Part shown: in pieces, positions 45,106 through 53,294 of the stretch
Numbering within the stretch: the stretch's first letter is position 1
Layout of the letters: each line of letters begins with the position of its first letter
NCBI GenBank assembly: GCA_965656445.1
Contig: CBFHKO010000001.1
Coordinates: 868,001-932,000, forward strand
DNA from: JAHEJA01 sp965656445
GTDB taxonomy: Bacteria > Pseudomonadota > Alphaproteobacteria > Rhodobacterales > Rhodobacteraceae
Reading direction: 5' to 3'
DNA length: 64,000 bases
Translations under genes and position numbers: made by a program
Notes under the pieces: generated by a model
Told to the model about the DNA's origin: nothing
Databases searched by the model: none
Seen by the model: only the letters and a program-made list of their open reading frames with translations

Positions 45106-45915
45106 TCAAGACTTTTCAGCCGTGCCCAACATCGTCTGCATCATGGCTGAATTGGGATCAGCTAGTGGATCGATCACATCAAAGTGGTGTTTGCCTTCAA
45201 GAACGCTTAACTGACACCCCCACGCCTCAGAGAGCCATCTTGCCTGATCCAAAAACGCAGGGCGCTCATCGGCACCAACAAAACACGTCACCTTTTTCCC
45301 TGAATAGGGAATGAGCGCAGGACTTTCATCAATTGCATCAGCTTCAGTAAGCTTGAACTTTTCATTCATCGCTGTGTGTCTCAGCGGCCTTAGATCAGAC
45401 ACAGGCGAAATAGGGCACACATGCCGAATACGCGCAAAAGTTTTGGTCGTGAGAACACCCTCACAACAAAGACGCGCCACTAAATGCCCGCCAGCAGAAT
45501 GGCCCGACAAAACGATGTCTCCGTCATAACGCTGTGCACTCTGTTCGACGGCTGCAGCGATTTGTTGCGTGATTTGCGCAATGGAAACAGTGGGGCACAG
45601 ATCATAGCTCGGCATCACAACCCGCCATCCTGCATCAAGCGCACCTTGGGCAAAATGAGACCAATGTGACCGATCAAACCTAAGCCAATATCCCCCATGC
45701 ACAAATACAAACGTCCCCTTTGCCACCCCAATTGGGCGAAATTCATCATAAACCTGACGGGCAGAAGGGCCATAAGGAACCGCCAAGGTACAGCGATCTT
45801 GCTTGATTAAATCCTTACGAAAGGCCTCAGCTTCAGCTGTCCATCGTTCAATATATTGGTCCGCATTGGGGATATATGCGGCATTCGCATAAGCGTCATC
45901 GTAGTCCAATTCCAT
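45106..45915 (-). CDS. alpha/beta hydrolase, kynurenine-formamidase-like
   Basis: The 269-aa soluble hydrolase has the HGG oxyanion motif (VFVHGGYWLRFDRSHW), nucleophile elbow LSGHSAGGHL, an acidic residue near VGADERP and the His in EGKHHFDV. This matches arylformamidase/AFMID-like enzymes, but esterases share the pattern, so the substrate is not certain. It lies 135 bases upstream of creatinase on the same strand; a GC stem (GGGCGA/TCGCCC, 45051-45067) between them may attenuate transcription. It is divergent from gabD. Confidence 0.82.
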   Translation of the reverse strand: MELDYDDAYANAAYIPNADQYIERWTAEAEAFRKDLIKQDRCTLAVPYGPSARQVYDEFRPIGVAKGTFVFVHGGYWLRFDRSHWSHFAQGALDAGWRVVMPSYDLCPTVSIAQITQQIAAAVEQSAQRYDGDIVLSGHSAGGHLVARLCCEGVLTTKTFARIRHVCPISPVSDLRPLRHTAMNEKFKLTEADAIDESPALIPYSGKKVTCFVGADERPAFLDQARWLSEAWGCQLSVLEGKHHFDVIDPLADPNSAMMQTMLGTAEKS

Positions 45916-45997
45916 AACCTCACGTCAGAATCTCTGGACAAACTAAGTCAGAATTGCTTTGGCTATGCCAACAGTATTTCTATGTGAGGAAGAAAAT

Positions 45998-47476
45998 ATG
46001 TCAGATCAAGCAACCAATCTTGCGAGCCTACTCAAAGACCCAAGCCTCCTTGTCACCCAAGGCTACCTTGCTGGGGACTGGGTCGATGGTGAGGACGGTG
46101 CGACGTTTGACGTCACGAACCCCGCGCGTGGGGATGTCATTGCACAGGTTGCGGATTTCAGCCGCGCTCAGACATCGCAGGCGATTGCGCGCGCTGAAAA
46201 AGCACAAAAAGAATGGGCCGCCTTCACAGGAAAAGAGCGCAGCATTATTTTGCGTCGGTGGTTTGATCTTATGATGGAAAACGCGGATGATTTGGCCATT
46301 ATCCTCACCGCTGAACAAGGCAAGCCATTGGCCGAGGCAAAAGGCGAGATCGGATATGGTGCGTCTTTCATTGAATTCTTCGCCGAAGAAGCCAAGCGGA
46401 TTTATGGCGAAACCATCCCAGGACACCAACGCGATAAACGTATCACAGTGATGAAACAACCCATCGGCGTGGCGGCCTCCATTACGCCTTGGAATTTCCC
46501 AAATGCGATGATCACGCGCAAGGCAGCTCCTGCTTTGGCGGCTGGATGTGCCTTTGTCGCGCGCCCCGCAGCTGAGACCCCCCTTTCAGCTCTGGTCATG
46601 GGCGTTCTGGCGGATCGTGCAGGCATTCCAAAAGGCGTTTTGTCGATTATCCCGTCATCCCGCTCTTCGGAGATCGGCAAGGAATTCTGTGAAAACCCAA
46701 CCGTTCGCAAACTGACCTTTACAGGATCAACCGAAGTTGGTCGTATTTTGCTCCGCCAAGCGGCAGATAGCGTTATGAAATGTTCCATGGAATTGGGGGG
46801 AAATGCACCTTTTATCGTATTTGATGACGCAGACTTAGATGCTGCAGTCGAAGGCGCAATCATGTGCAAATTCCGCAACAATGGTCAAACTTGCGTCTGC
46901 GCCAACCGTATTTACGTTCAATCCGGTGTCTATGATGAATTTGCAAAACGCCTTGCGGATGCTGTTTCAAAAATGAAGGTCGGCGATGGTCTCGAAGATG
47001 GAACTGCTTTGGGTCCATTGATCAACACAGACGCGATCCAGAAAGTCCATGACCATATCGCAGACGCCACATCAAAAGGGGCAAGCGTCATTTTGGGCGG
47101 CGAGACCAATATGGGTGCGGGTAACTTTATCAATCCAACGATTGTAACAGGGGCAACCCGTGACATGGCCGTTGCCACAGAAGAAACCTTTGGCCCCTTT
47201 GCACCCTTGTTCAAATTCGAAAACGAAGACGAAGTGATCGAGCTTGCCAATGACACGATCTTTGGCCTTGCCTCCTATTTCTACGCCAAAGACCTCAGCC
47301 GCGTTTACAAAGTCGCCGAAGCCTTGGAATATGGCATTGTTGGTGTGAACACAGGTATCATCTCAACAGAGGTCGCGCCCTTTGGCGGTATCAAACAATC
47401 AGGTTTGGGCCGAGAAGGCAGCCATCACGGCATAGAGGACTATCTCGAGATGAAATACGTTTGCATGTCTGTTTAA
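45998..47476 (+). CDS. gabD: NAD(P)-dependent succinate-semialdehyde dehydrogenase
   Basis: GabD oxidises succinate semialdehyde from GABA or 4-hydroxybutyrate metabolism to succinate. The 492-aa aldehyde dehydrogenase has ITPWNFPNAMITRK, TFTGSTEVGRIL, catalytic Glu in MELGGNAPFIVF, and catalytic Cys in NNGQTCVCANR; the adjacent second cysteine and YGETIPG are typical of the GabD group. The ATG at 45998 has GAGGAAG before it; a longer frame to 45959 exists but lacks homology. A strong terminator follows. The GABA transaminase gene is not adjacent. Confidence 0.92.
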   Translation: MSDQATNLASLLKDPSLLVTQGYLAGDWVDGEDGATFDVTNPARGDVIAQVADFSRAQTSQAIARAEKAQKEWAAFTGKERSIILRRWFDLMMENADDLAIILTAEQGKPLAEAKGEIGYGASFIEFFAEEAKRIYGETIPGHQRDKRITVMKQPIGVAASITPWNFPNAMITRKAAPALAAGCAFVARPAAETPLSALVMGVLADRAGIPKGVLSIIPSSRSSEIGKEFCENPTVRKLTFTGSTEVGRILLRQAADSVMKCSMELGGNAPFIVFDDADLDAAVEGAIMCKFRNNGQTCVCANRIYVQSGVYDEFAKRLADAVSKMKVGDGLEDGTALGPLINTDAIQKVHDHIADATSKGASVILGGETNMGAGNFINPTIVTGATRDMAVATEETFGPFAPLFKFENEDEVIELANDTIFGLASYFYAKDLSRVYKVAEALEYGIVGVNTGIISTEVAPFGGIKQSGLGREGSHHGIEDYLEMKYVCMSV

Positions 47477-47484
47477 TGTAAATA

Positions 47485-47520
47485 GGCCTCGTTCCACATT
47501 ATTTTGAACGAGGCCCTTTT
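47485..47520 (+). terminator. Rho-independent terminator after gabD
   Basis: A perfect 10-bp stem GGCCTCGTTC / GAACGAGGCC with an 11-base loop is followed by CTTTT, nine bases after the gabD stop. It separates gabD from the DMT transporter gene. Confidence 0.88.
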
Positions 47521-47535
47521 CAGCAAGGCCCCTTG

Positions 47536-48432
47536 ATGCAAACGCAAATGACACTTTCCAGTTGGATGCTTCTTCTCTTTTTATCAGCAATCTGGGGCGG
47601 CTCTTTCTTTTTCAATGGTGTCCTTGTTCTCGAGCTTCCTACTCTCACAATTGTTGCCCTGAGGGTAAGTTTGGCCGCACTCTTCTTGTGGGGCTATGTT
47701 TTCGCCAAAGGAGTGAACGTTCCAAAAGACAAAGACCTCTGGATCGCATTAGCAACGCTGGGCCTCATTAATAATGCAATCCCGTTCGGGCTAATTGTTT
47801 ATGCACAAGCGTCGATATCTTCAGGCCTCGCTTCAGTGCTAAATGCAACAACGCCGCTTTTTACCATATTAATTGCAGGAACTCTTTTATCGGATGAGCG
47901 GTTCTCTGGACCCAAAATATTGGGGGTCGCAATTGGATTTCTTGGCGTAATCGTTATGATTGGGACCTCTGCTCTCCAAGGGGCTGAGCAAAATCTAATC
48001 GCCCAAATCGCAAGCTTGGGGGCAGCAGTGTCTTATGGGTTCGCCGCCACGTTCGGTCGTAGGTTTGCCCGCCTGGGCATTCATCCAATCGTTGTTGCAA
48101 CGGGGCAAGTGACATGCTCATCTCTCTTGCTTTGGCCATTGGCGTTTTGGATAGATGCCCCCTTAAATTTACCAATGCCAGGAGCATCTGTGTGGTGGTC
48201 CATGATCGGATTGGCACTGTTTTCAACATCGCTTGCATATGTTGTCTATTTCAAACTTTTGGAAACAGTCGGGGCAACTAATCTGTCGATGGTGACATTT
48301 CTTGTTCCTGTTTCCGCTATCCTCTTGGGGCTGGTATTTTTGGATGAATCCCTGTCCACGGTCCAACTTATTGGGATGTTCCTAATTGCGCTTGGCCTCG
48401 CTTTAATCGACGGGCGTTTAATCAAGCGTTGA
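47536..48432 (+). CDS. EamA/DMT-family transporter
   Basis: A 298-aa membrane protein with ten hydrophobic helices in two EamA repeats. Motifs include SAIWGGSFFFNGVLVLELPT at the start, NNAIPFGLIVYAQASISSG in the first half, and SLAYVVYFKLLETVGATNLS in the second. These exporters move amino acids or other metabolites; substrate unknown. An in-frame TTG directly before the ATG and a later ATG at 47548 are alternatives. It lies between the gabD terminator and truB. Confidence 0.87.
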   Translation: MQTQMTLSSWMLLLFLSAIWGGSFFFNGVLVLELPTLTIVALRVSLAALFLWGYVFAKGVNVPKDKDLWIALATLGLINNAIPFGLIVYAQASISSGLASVLNATTPLFTILIAGTLLSDERFSGPKILGVAIGFLGVIVMIGTSALQGAEQNLIAQIASLGAAVSYGFAATFGRRFARLGIHPIVVATGQVTCSSLLLWPLAFWIDAPLNLPMPGASVWWSMIGLALFSTSLAYVVYFKLLETVGATNLSMVTFLVPVSAILLGLVFLDESLSTVQLIGMFLIALGLALIDGRLIKR

Positions 48433-48487
48433 CGAACTCTTTCGCATTTTGTAGGCGCTGATCTTCAGTTTGCAAAACAGGTGACAC

Positions 48488-49396
48488 ATGGGACGCACAC
48501 GAAAAGGTCGTGATATATCGGGCTGGCTTATTGTTGATAAGCCAGCAGGAATGACATCGACCTCTGTCGTGAACAAAGTCAAATGGGCCTTGGGCGCGAA
48601 AAAAGCGGGACATGCAGGCACCTTGGACCCAGAGGCAACTGGTGTCCTCGCGATTGCTTTGGGTGAGGCGACAAAAACGGTGCCTTATATTACCGACGCT
48701 CTGAAGGCCTATGAATTTTCAGTGCGCCTCGGTCAGTCCACCAATACGGATGATGCAGAAGGCGAAGTCCTTCAATCAAGTGATGCGCGCCCAGATGATG
48801 CAGATATCAAAGCGGCTTTGGGCAAATTCGTTGGCGACATTATGCAAGTCCCTCCCAAGTTTTCAGCCGTGAAAATCGACGGTCAACGCGCGTATAAATT
48901 AGCCCGCGATGGCGAAGACGTTGAGATTCAGGCCCGTCCCTTGTGGGTTGAGGAATTGGTCATGACGGATCGTCCGGATGCGGATCATGTGACCTTGGAA
49001 ATGACCTGCGGCAAAGGTGGGTATGTTCGATCCATCGCGCGTGATCTTGGCACTGAACTGGAGTGTTTTGGACATGTTCAATGGCTCCGCCGCATTTGGT
49101 CCGGCCCCTTTGAGGCCGAGAACGGGATTACCGTCGAAACGATCGACGCCCTTGCAAAATCGCCTGAGCTGGACAATCACCTTTTGCCGCTTGAGCTGGG
49201 TTTATCGGACCTTCCTGAGCTTCGCTGTTCTGCTGAAGCGGCCGCCAAGATGCGCAATGGGAACCCTGCAATGGTGATCGCATCAAACGTGGACTACGGT
49301 GACGAATGCTGGGCTTCACTTGATGGTAAAGCCGTCGCAGTCGGCGTCTATAAATCGGGTGAACTTCACCCGTCTCGTGTCTTTGCTGCCGTTTAA
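48488..49396 (+). CDS. truB: tRNA pseudouridine(55) synthase
   Basis: TruB makes pseudouridine 55 in the T-loop of tRNA. The 302-aa protein has GWLIVDKPAGMTSTSVV, the catalytic Asp in GHAGTLDPEATG, and CGKGGYVRSIARDLG, followed by a C-terminal PUA-like region. The rpsO gene lies 2.1 kb downstream; in many bacteria truB directly precedes rpsO, but here several small genes lie between. The stop overlaps a candidate 27-aa frame on the opposite strand. Confidence 0.96.
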   Translation: MGRTRKGRDISGWLIVDKPAGMTSTSVVNKVKWALGAKKAGHAGTLDPEATGVLAIALGEATKTVPYITDALKAYEFSVRLGQSTNTDDAEGEVLQSSDARPDDADIKAALGKFVGDIMQVPPKFSAVKIDGQRAYKLARDGEDVEIQARPLWVEELVMTDRPDADHVTLEMTCGKGGYVRSIARDLGTELECFGHVQWLRRIWSGPFEAENGITVETIDALAKSPELDNHLLPLELGLSDLPELRCSAEAAAKMRNGNPAMVIASNVDYGDECWASLDGKAVAVGVYKSGELHPSRVFAAV

Positions 49397-49476
49397 TCCT
49401 CTTCTTGGATCGGTCCCCAGCCAAGAAAAATAGCAACACAACAGAAAACCAAAGCAAAAATAACCAAACTATTCAT
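49393..49476 (-). CDS. candidate small single-span membrane protein, 27 aa
   Basis: A short frame starts at the ATG 49474-49476, preceded by AAAGGGTTAGAA, and ends in a TAA overlapping the truB stop. It encodes MNSLVIFALVFCCVAIFL and then GWGPIQEED: a single hydrophobic helix with a short acidic tail. The good ribosome-binding site and clean membrane-protein pattern make it a candidate small protein. With only 27 codons, chance cannot be excluded. Confidence 0.4.
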   Translation of the reverse strand: MNSLVIFALVFCCVAIFLGWGPIQEED

Positions 49477-49612
49477 TTCTAACCCTTTCAGGATTTAAAT
49501 GACAGGAGTGTGACATGAGTTTGCCTATCGATATAGGCAGGTATTCCTGCCTGAATTGGCAAAATTGCAAAACATGATTGCAAAGCTGGCCAGCTACAGA
49601 CAGATATAGATC

Positions 49613-50128
49613 ATGATTGAAAGATGTTTCCAAAAAGACGATGCCGCCTCTGTCGCGCTCTATTCTGACTGCGAACGATATCGCTACAGCCTCACACGAG
49701 AATGGGACGTCTTGGGTCGCAAAGTGCATTTCATCATGCTGAACCCATCAACCGCGACAGAACGCCAGAATGACCCAACCGTAGAGCGATGCGAACGACG
49801 CGCACGGGCCTTGGGGTTTGGAGCGTTCAGAGTGACAAATATCTTTGCATGGCGCGATACAAATCCCAAAAACATGAAGGCTGCCAAGGACCCCGTCGGC
49901 CCCCTAAACGATGATGCCATCCAAGAGGGTTGCACATGGGCAGACCAAATTATCGCCGCTTGGGGGTCCCATGGGGCACACTTAGAGCGCGGAATGGCGG
50001 TCCGAGACATGCTTGCCACGTCAAATGTCCCTGTCTTTCATTTAGGATTGACCAAAAACGGTCACCCCAAACATCCCCTTTATATCTCGTATTCGGAACA
50101 ACCACAGAGGTGGACTTTCAATGACTGA
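49613..50128 (+). CDS. DUF1643 family protein, 171 aa
   Basis: The sequence carries the DUF1643 hallmarks: YSDCERYRYSLTREWD near the N-terminus, VHFIMLNPSTATERQNDPT and RRARALGFGAFRVTNIFAWR in the core, and GLTKNGHPKHPLYI near the end. The function of the family is unknown; it has conserved Asn, His and Lys residues suggesting an enzymatic or nucleotide-related role. It overlaps the DUF5665 gene by 8 bases, so the two are translationally linked. Confidence 0.9.
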   Translation: MIERCFQKDDAASVALYSDCERYRYSLTREWDVLGRKVHFIMLNPSTATERQNDPTVERCERRARALGFGAFRVTNIFAWRDTNPKNMKAAKDPVGPLNDDAIQEGCTWADQIIAAWGSHGAHLERGMAVRDMLATSNVPVFHLGLTKNGHPKHPLYISYSEQPQRWTFND

Positions 50129-50381
50129 GAAAACGCCCACAGATCGGCTGGCCGACGCCATCGAGGAGTTAAATGATCACAAGCTCATCCGCGACTATTC
50201 GTCGACATGGCGTCTCATGTGGCTCAATTTTCTACGCGGATTGGCCTTCGGACTCGGGTCCGTTATCGGGGCAACGCTCTTGGTCTATATCGTTATTCAG
50301 ACCCTCGCCCAGATCGAATTTATTCCCATCTTGGGCGATTGGGCAATCCAAATCATAGACCAGATCGAAACCCGTCGTTAA
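50121..50381 (+). CDS. DUF5665-type small membrane protein, 86 aa
   Basis: The N-terminal half is a charged helix (TDRLADAIEELNDHKLIRDY) followed by an aromatic SSTWRLMWLNFLRGLAFG stretch and a membrane helix (about residues 45-65), then IQIIDQIETRR. This is the pattern of the DUF5665 family of unknown function as I recall it. It overlaps the DUF1643 gene by 8 bases. Confidence 0.8.
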   Translation: MTEKTPTDRLADAIEELNDHKLIRDYSSTWRLMWLNFLRGLAFGLGSVIGATLLVYIVIQTLAQIEFIPILGDWAIQIIDQIETRR

Positions 50382-50455
50382 CCAATCTCGCAACTTTCCA
50401 TTGCCCAACCCTGCGCAGATGCGAACAATAGGCACGGGTTGTGAAAGGTGGCGTG

Positions 50456-51361
50456 ATGTTTTTGTTAGCAAGTCTTATGGGCATGATGATTTTGGGCGGA
50501 TTTTCAATCTCGCTCGAGGGCGAAACCGACATGGACGACCTCGCTCAAGAGCCGCAAGATGAGGAAGTCGATCGCACGAACGCAGATCAACTCATGCAAA
50601 TGCCACCATCTAGTAACGTCTCCGACGTGATCTGGGGGTCACATATGGACGATATGATCGATGGGTTGAATGGGGACGACCAAATCAATGGCTACGACGG
50701 ACATGACACGCTGTTTGGTGCCCGAGGTGAGGATCATTTGATTGGCGACGACGGAAATGACAGCCTGAGCGGAGGCCTTGATAATGATACACTTGAGGGC
50801 AGCGATGGGAATGACACCTTAGCTGGGGACAGCGGGCAAGATCACTTATCTGGCGGTTTTGGACTTGATGCTCTTTACGGAGGGGATGGCAACGACGTTC
50901 TAACCGGTGGACAAGGCCAAGATGCGCTTGATGGTGGCACAGGCGATGACTCTTTGCATGGGAATGATGGCGGGGACACTCTCTCCGCCGGTGCGGGCCG
51001 CGACGTGCTGTTTGGCGGAGATGGAGAGGATGACTTAGATGGGGGTGACGATCTCGACACAGACTACGTCAATGGCGGTGACGGGAATGATACGTTGATC
51101 GCCCGATCAAACGACGTTCTGAGTGGGGGCAAAGGACAGGATACGTTCATCTATACATCGACCACGACTGCCGAAATTACTGACTTTGAAACTGGGGTTG
51201 ATAAAATTCTTCTGAACATTGATGACACGGCTTTTGATGGGTCGATCTCAATTGATAAATTGGAAAACGATCTCTATCAAATCAATTTGGACGGAACGCC
51301 TATCGCTTCGGTTTTGTCCACACACATAATTGATCTCACTGACATAGATATCAAACGATGA
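50456..51361 (+). CDS. RTX-repeat calcium-binding protein with N-terminal membrane segment, 301 aa
   Basis: Residues about 2-20 (FLLASLMGMMILGGFSI) form one hydrophobic helix. An acidic spacer follows, then roughly 15 nonapeptide-like calcium-binding repeats (for example GGDGNDVLTGGQGQDALDGG) across residues about 65-230, and a C-terminal region with DTFIYTSTTTAEITDFETG and DKILLNID like type I secreted RTX proteins. Most RTX proteins have no N-terminal membrane helix, so this one may be anchored or exported differently. The ATG at 50456 was preferred to a GTG at 50441. No type I secretion genes are adjacent. Stop overlaps the region of the rpsO promoter. Confidence 0.88.
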   Translation: MFLLASLMGMMILGGFSISLEGETDMDDLAQEPQDEEVDRTNADQLMQMPPSSNVSDVIWGSHMDDMIDGLNGDDQINGYDGHDTLFGARGEDHLIGDDGNDSLSGGLDNDTLEGSDGNDTLAGDSGQDHLSGGFGLDALYGGDGNDVLTGGQGQDALDGGTGDDSLHGNDGGDTLSAGAGRDVLFGGDGEDDLDGGDDLDTDYVNGGDGNDTLIARSNDVLSGGKGQDTFIYTSTTTAEITDFETGVDKILLNIDDTAFDGSISIDKLENDLYQINLDGTPIASVLSTHIIDLTDIDIKR

Positions 51362-51371
51362 AGGAATCGCT

Positions 51372-51399
51372 TTGCATTTCCTAAAAAATTAGCTATGAG
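51372..51399 (+). promoter_or_regulatory. predicted rpsO promoter
   Basis: TTGCAT (51372-51377) and TATGAG (51394-51399) are 16 bases apart. A start near 51406 would give a leader of about 90 bases containing the small stem ATCCAA/TTGGAT (51406-51423). S15 is known to control its own mRNA in other bacteria, but nothing here proves it. Confidence 0.4.
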
Positions 51400-51495
51400 C
51401 CACCGATCCAAAGCTTTTTGGATGACTACTCCATGGGCCTTGCTGGACGACATCCCGGCCTGCGCCATTAACCCTTAACTCTAAAGGAGACCCCG

Positions 51496-51765
51496 ATGTC
51501 GATTACAGCTGAAGAAAAAGCACGCGTCATGAAAGAATTCGCAACGAAAGAAGGTGACACTGGTTCACCCGAAGTTCAAGTTGCAATCCTAACATCACGC
51601 ATCAACACGCTTACAGAGCACTTCAAAACCCACAAAAAAGACAACCACGGTCGCCGTGGCCTTTTGAAAATGGTTGCTCTACGTCGTAAGCTTTTGGACT
51701 ACACCAAAGCAAAAGACGTTGCGCGTTATCAAGATTTGATCAAGCGTTTGGGCATCCGCCGCTAA
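51496..51765 (+). CDS. rpsO: 30S ribosomal protein S15
   Basis: S15 binds 16S rRNA in the platform of the small subunit. The 89-aa protein has the usual length and sequence: AEEKARVMKEFATKEGDTGS, PEVQVAILTSRINTLTEHFK, HKKDNHGRRGLLKMVALRRK and LDYTKAKDVARYQDLIKRLG. AAAGGAG precedes the ATG. A strong terminator follows, and two unrelated genes separate it from pnp, its usual neighbour. Confidence 0.98.
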   Translation: MSITAEEKARVMKEFATKEGDTGSPEVQVAILTSRINTLTEHFKTHKKDNHGRRGLLKMVALRRKLLDYTKAKDVARYQDLIKRLGIRR

Positions 51766-51790
51766 ACGCACCTCGATCACACTTGTCTCA

Positions 51791-51814
51791 ACGCCCGCCT
51801 CGTGCGGGCGTTTT
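51791..51814 (+). terminator. Rho-independent terminator after rpsO
   Basis: A perfect 8-bp stem ACGCCCGC / GCGGGCGT with loop CTCGT runs into TTTT (51811-51814), 25 bases after the rpsO stop. It makes rpsO independent of the globin and pnp genes. Confidence 0.92.
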
Positions 51815-51949
51815 GCATTTTAGCAATGTATATATCCCTTTGCCCCCATTCCATAAGGCTTGCCCCCTAAACCAAAATCAATCAGCGACGTTCTTACAGG
51901 AGGTGAACACCAGTAGCTCAAACTGCATCGGCAACCAAAAGGTAAGAAT

Positions 51950-52363
51950 ATGCTTTCTCGCGAACAAATTGACTCCGCAACAACAGCTGTTGCAAGCATC
52001 CCGAACATGGATGACCTTGCCGAAACATTTTACACAAATCTCTTTGAAACAGCTCCAGAGGTGAGACCCATGTTTGGCGATGACATCAAAGACCAAGCCA
52101 AAAAATTAAGTGCGACTCTGTCTCTTGCTTTCAAAAATCTCGAAAAAATCGAAACACTCGTACCAACTCTAAAAGAAATGGGTGCAAAGCACGCAACTTA
52201 CGGCGTCAAGCCAGAACATTATGGCATCGTTGCCTCCACTTTGATCGCAACAGTTGAGACTACACTTGGCCCAAAATTTGGGAGTGATGCAAAAGACAGC
52301 TTTGAAGCTATTTTGACTCTCGTAGCACAAGTCATGCTAGAAGGTGCCGCAGACGCCTCATAA
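51950..52363 (+). CDS. single-domain globin, 137 aa
   Basis: The sequence fits a bacterial single-domain haemoglobin: B10 tyrosine candidate Tyr28 in AETFYTNLFE, CD1 phenylalanine Phe42 in RPMF, and proximal haem ligand His81 in GAKHATYGVKPEHYGIV. No flavin reductase domain is attached. Such globins bind oxygen or NO. AAAGGTAAG precedes the ATG. The next gene, 23 bases downstream, encodes a soluble chemoreceptor-like protein, so the globin could be the sensing half of a two-protein gas sensor; this is an inference. Confidence 0.9.
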   Translation: MLSREQIDSATTAVASIPNMDDLAETFYTNLFETAPEVRPMFGDDIKDQAKKLSATLSLAFKNLEKIETLVPTLKEMGAKHATYGVKPEHYGIVASTLIATVETTLGPKFGSDAKDSFEAILTLVAQVMLEGAADAS

Positions 52364-52386
52364 TTTCAATCGCGTTGGATAATCGC

Positions 52387-53073
52387 ATGACCGCTCAAAC
52401 GTCGTTCCACGATGACCTCATTCACTTGGTCAATCAAAGTGGGAAACTCCGCATGCTTTCGCATCGTGCGGTCATGATGATGCTATTAGCCCAGTCCGAC
52501 ATTGAAAATGCCGAGAAACATCAAAATAAATTAGAAAAAGCGATCCAATTGTTTTTCGAGTTCTCGCAGCCCCTCATCGATCCTAGATCAGTCGAAGGGG
52601 ACATGCGCGACTGTGCCCTTTTCCTAGCGAAGAACACAGTCTTTGACGTCGAGGATATAAATGCCGCGAAATACTTTCTCTCACAGAGCCGTGACCTGCA
52701 ACAAGACGTCGTCAAATACGGCAAAATAGAAACCTTAAAGTTAAGTACTTTTGCCGACTTTGTGTCTGAAACATTGCTTGATCGCTTGAACAACATGCTT
52801 CAGGCCATTGAAAATCAAATTGCAAAAATTACGCAGAACGAGCAAACAGAGGCAGAATATAAAACTGAAATCATCTCTCATTCGATCGACGAATTAGAAA
52901 AATCAACCAGAATGGTTTTCATGATTTCCCTTAATGCCTCGATCGAAGCATCCCGCTTAGCAAGTGAGGGGGAAGGCTTCAAGCAAATCGTACGTGAAAT
53001 ACGCGACCTCAGTGACAAAATGGGGCAATCCGCCGCCAAATTGAAATCACAATTGATCACGAAATCCGACTGA
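52387..53073 (+). CDS. soluble PilJ/MCP-like signalling protein, 228 aa
   Basis: The N-terminal part carries a PilJ-like helical sensor motif (NQSGKLRMLSHRAVMMMLL, residues 16-34). The C-terminal 70 residues resemble the tip of a methyl-accepting chemotaxis protein: FMISLNASIEASRLASEGEG, FKQIVREIRDLSDK. No transmembrane helix or signal peptide is seen, and the signalling region is far shorter than in true chemoreceptors, with no obvious methylation helices. An in-frame TTG at 52375 is an alternative start. It follows the globin gene by 23 bases. It could signal to a CheA-type kinase or simply form a coiled-coil scaffold; unresolved. Confidence 0.8.
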   Translation: MTAQTSFHDDLIHLVNQSGKLRMLSHRAVMMMLLAQSDIENAEKHQNKLEKAIQLFFEFSQPLIDPRSVEGDMRDCALFLAKNTVFDVEDINAAKYFLSQSRDLQQDVVKYGKIETLKLSTFADFVSETLLDRLNNMLQAIENQIAKITQNEQTEAEYKTEIISHSIDELEKSTRMVFMISLNASIEASRLASEGEGFKQIVREIRDLSDKMGQSAAKLKSQLITKSD

Positions 53074-53239
53074 TCTCCACGCTCTCCAACGCACTAAAAA
53101 ATAGAGTGTGCCGAAGGCACTCAATTTGGAAATACCCCCTCACGAACCAAGACTTCCCAAGTCGTCATTTATTCTATATACGCGCCCTATCTGAAATCAG
53201 GCGCCCGGACCCAGCGCCCGACATATAAGATATTGGGTC

Positions 53240-53278
53240 AGGGGGAATCCGCCCCCTACGAAAAATGGCCATTTGGCC
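53240..53278 (+). promoter_or_regulatory. stem-loops in the pnp leader
   Basis: Two stems lie just before pnp: AGGGGG/CCCCCT with loop AATCCG (53240-53257) and GGCC/GGCC (53267-53278). In E. coli, PNPase autoregulates through an RNase III-cut leader stem. These stems are candidates for a similar role; the rest of the 221-base gap contains no gene. Confidence 0.4.
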
Positions 53279-53294
53279 GAATTAGGAAACGTAG

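Noticed and set aside
51898..51906. Strong AGGAGGTGA ribosome-binding-like sequence 45 bases before the globin start
   Set aside because: No start codon at proper spacing opens a supported frame; the globin start has its own AAAGGTAAG. Probably coincidence.
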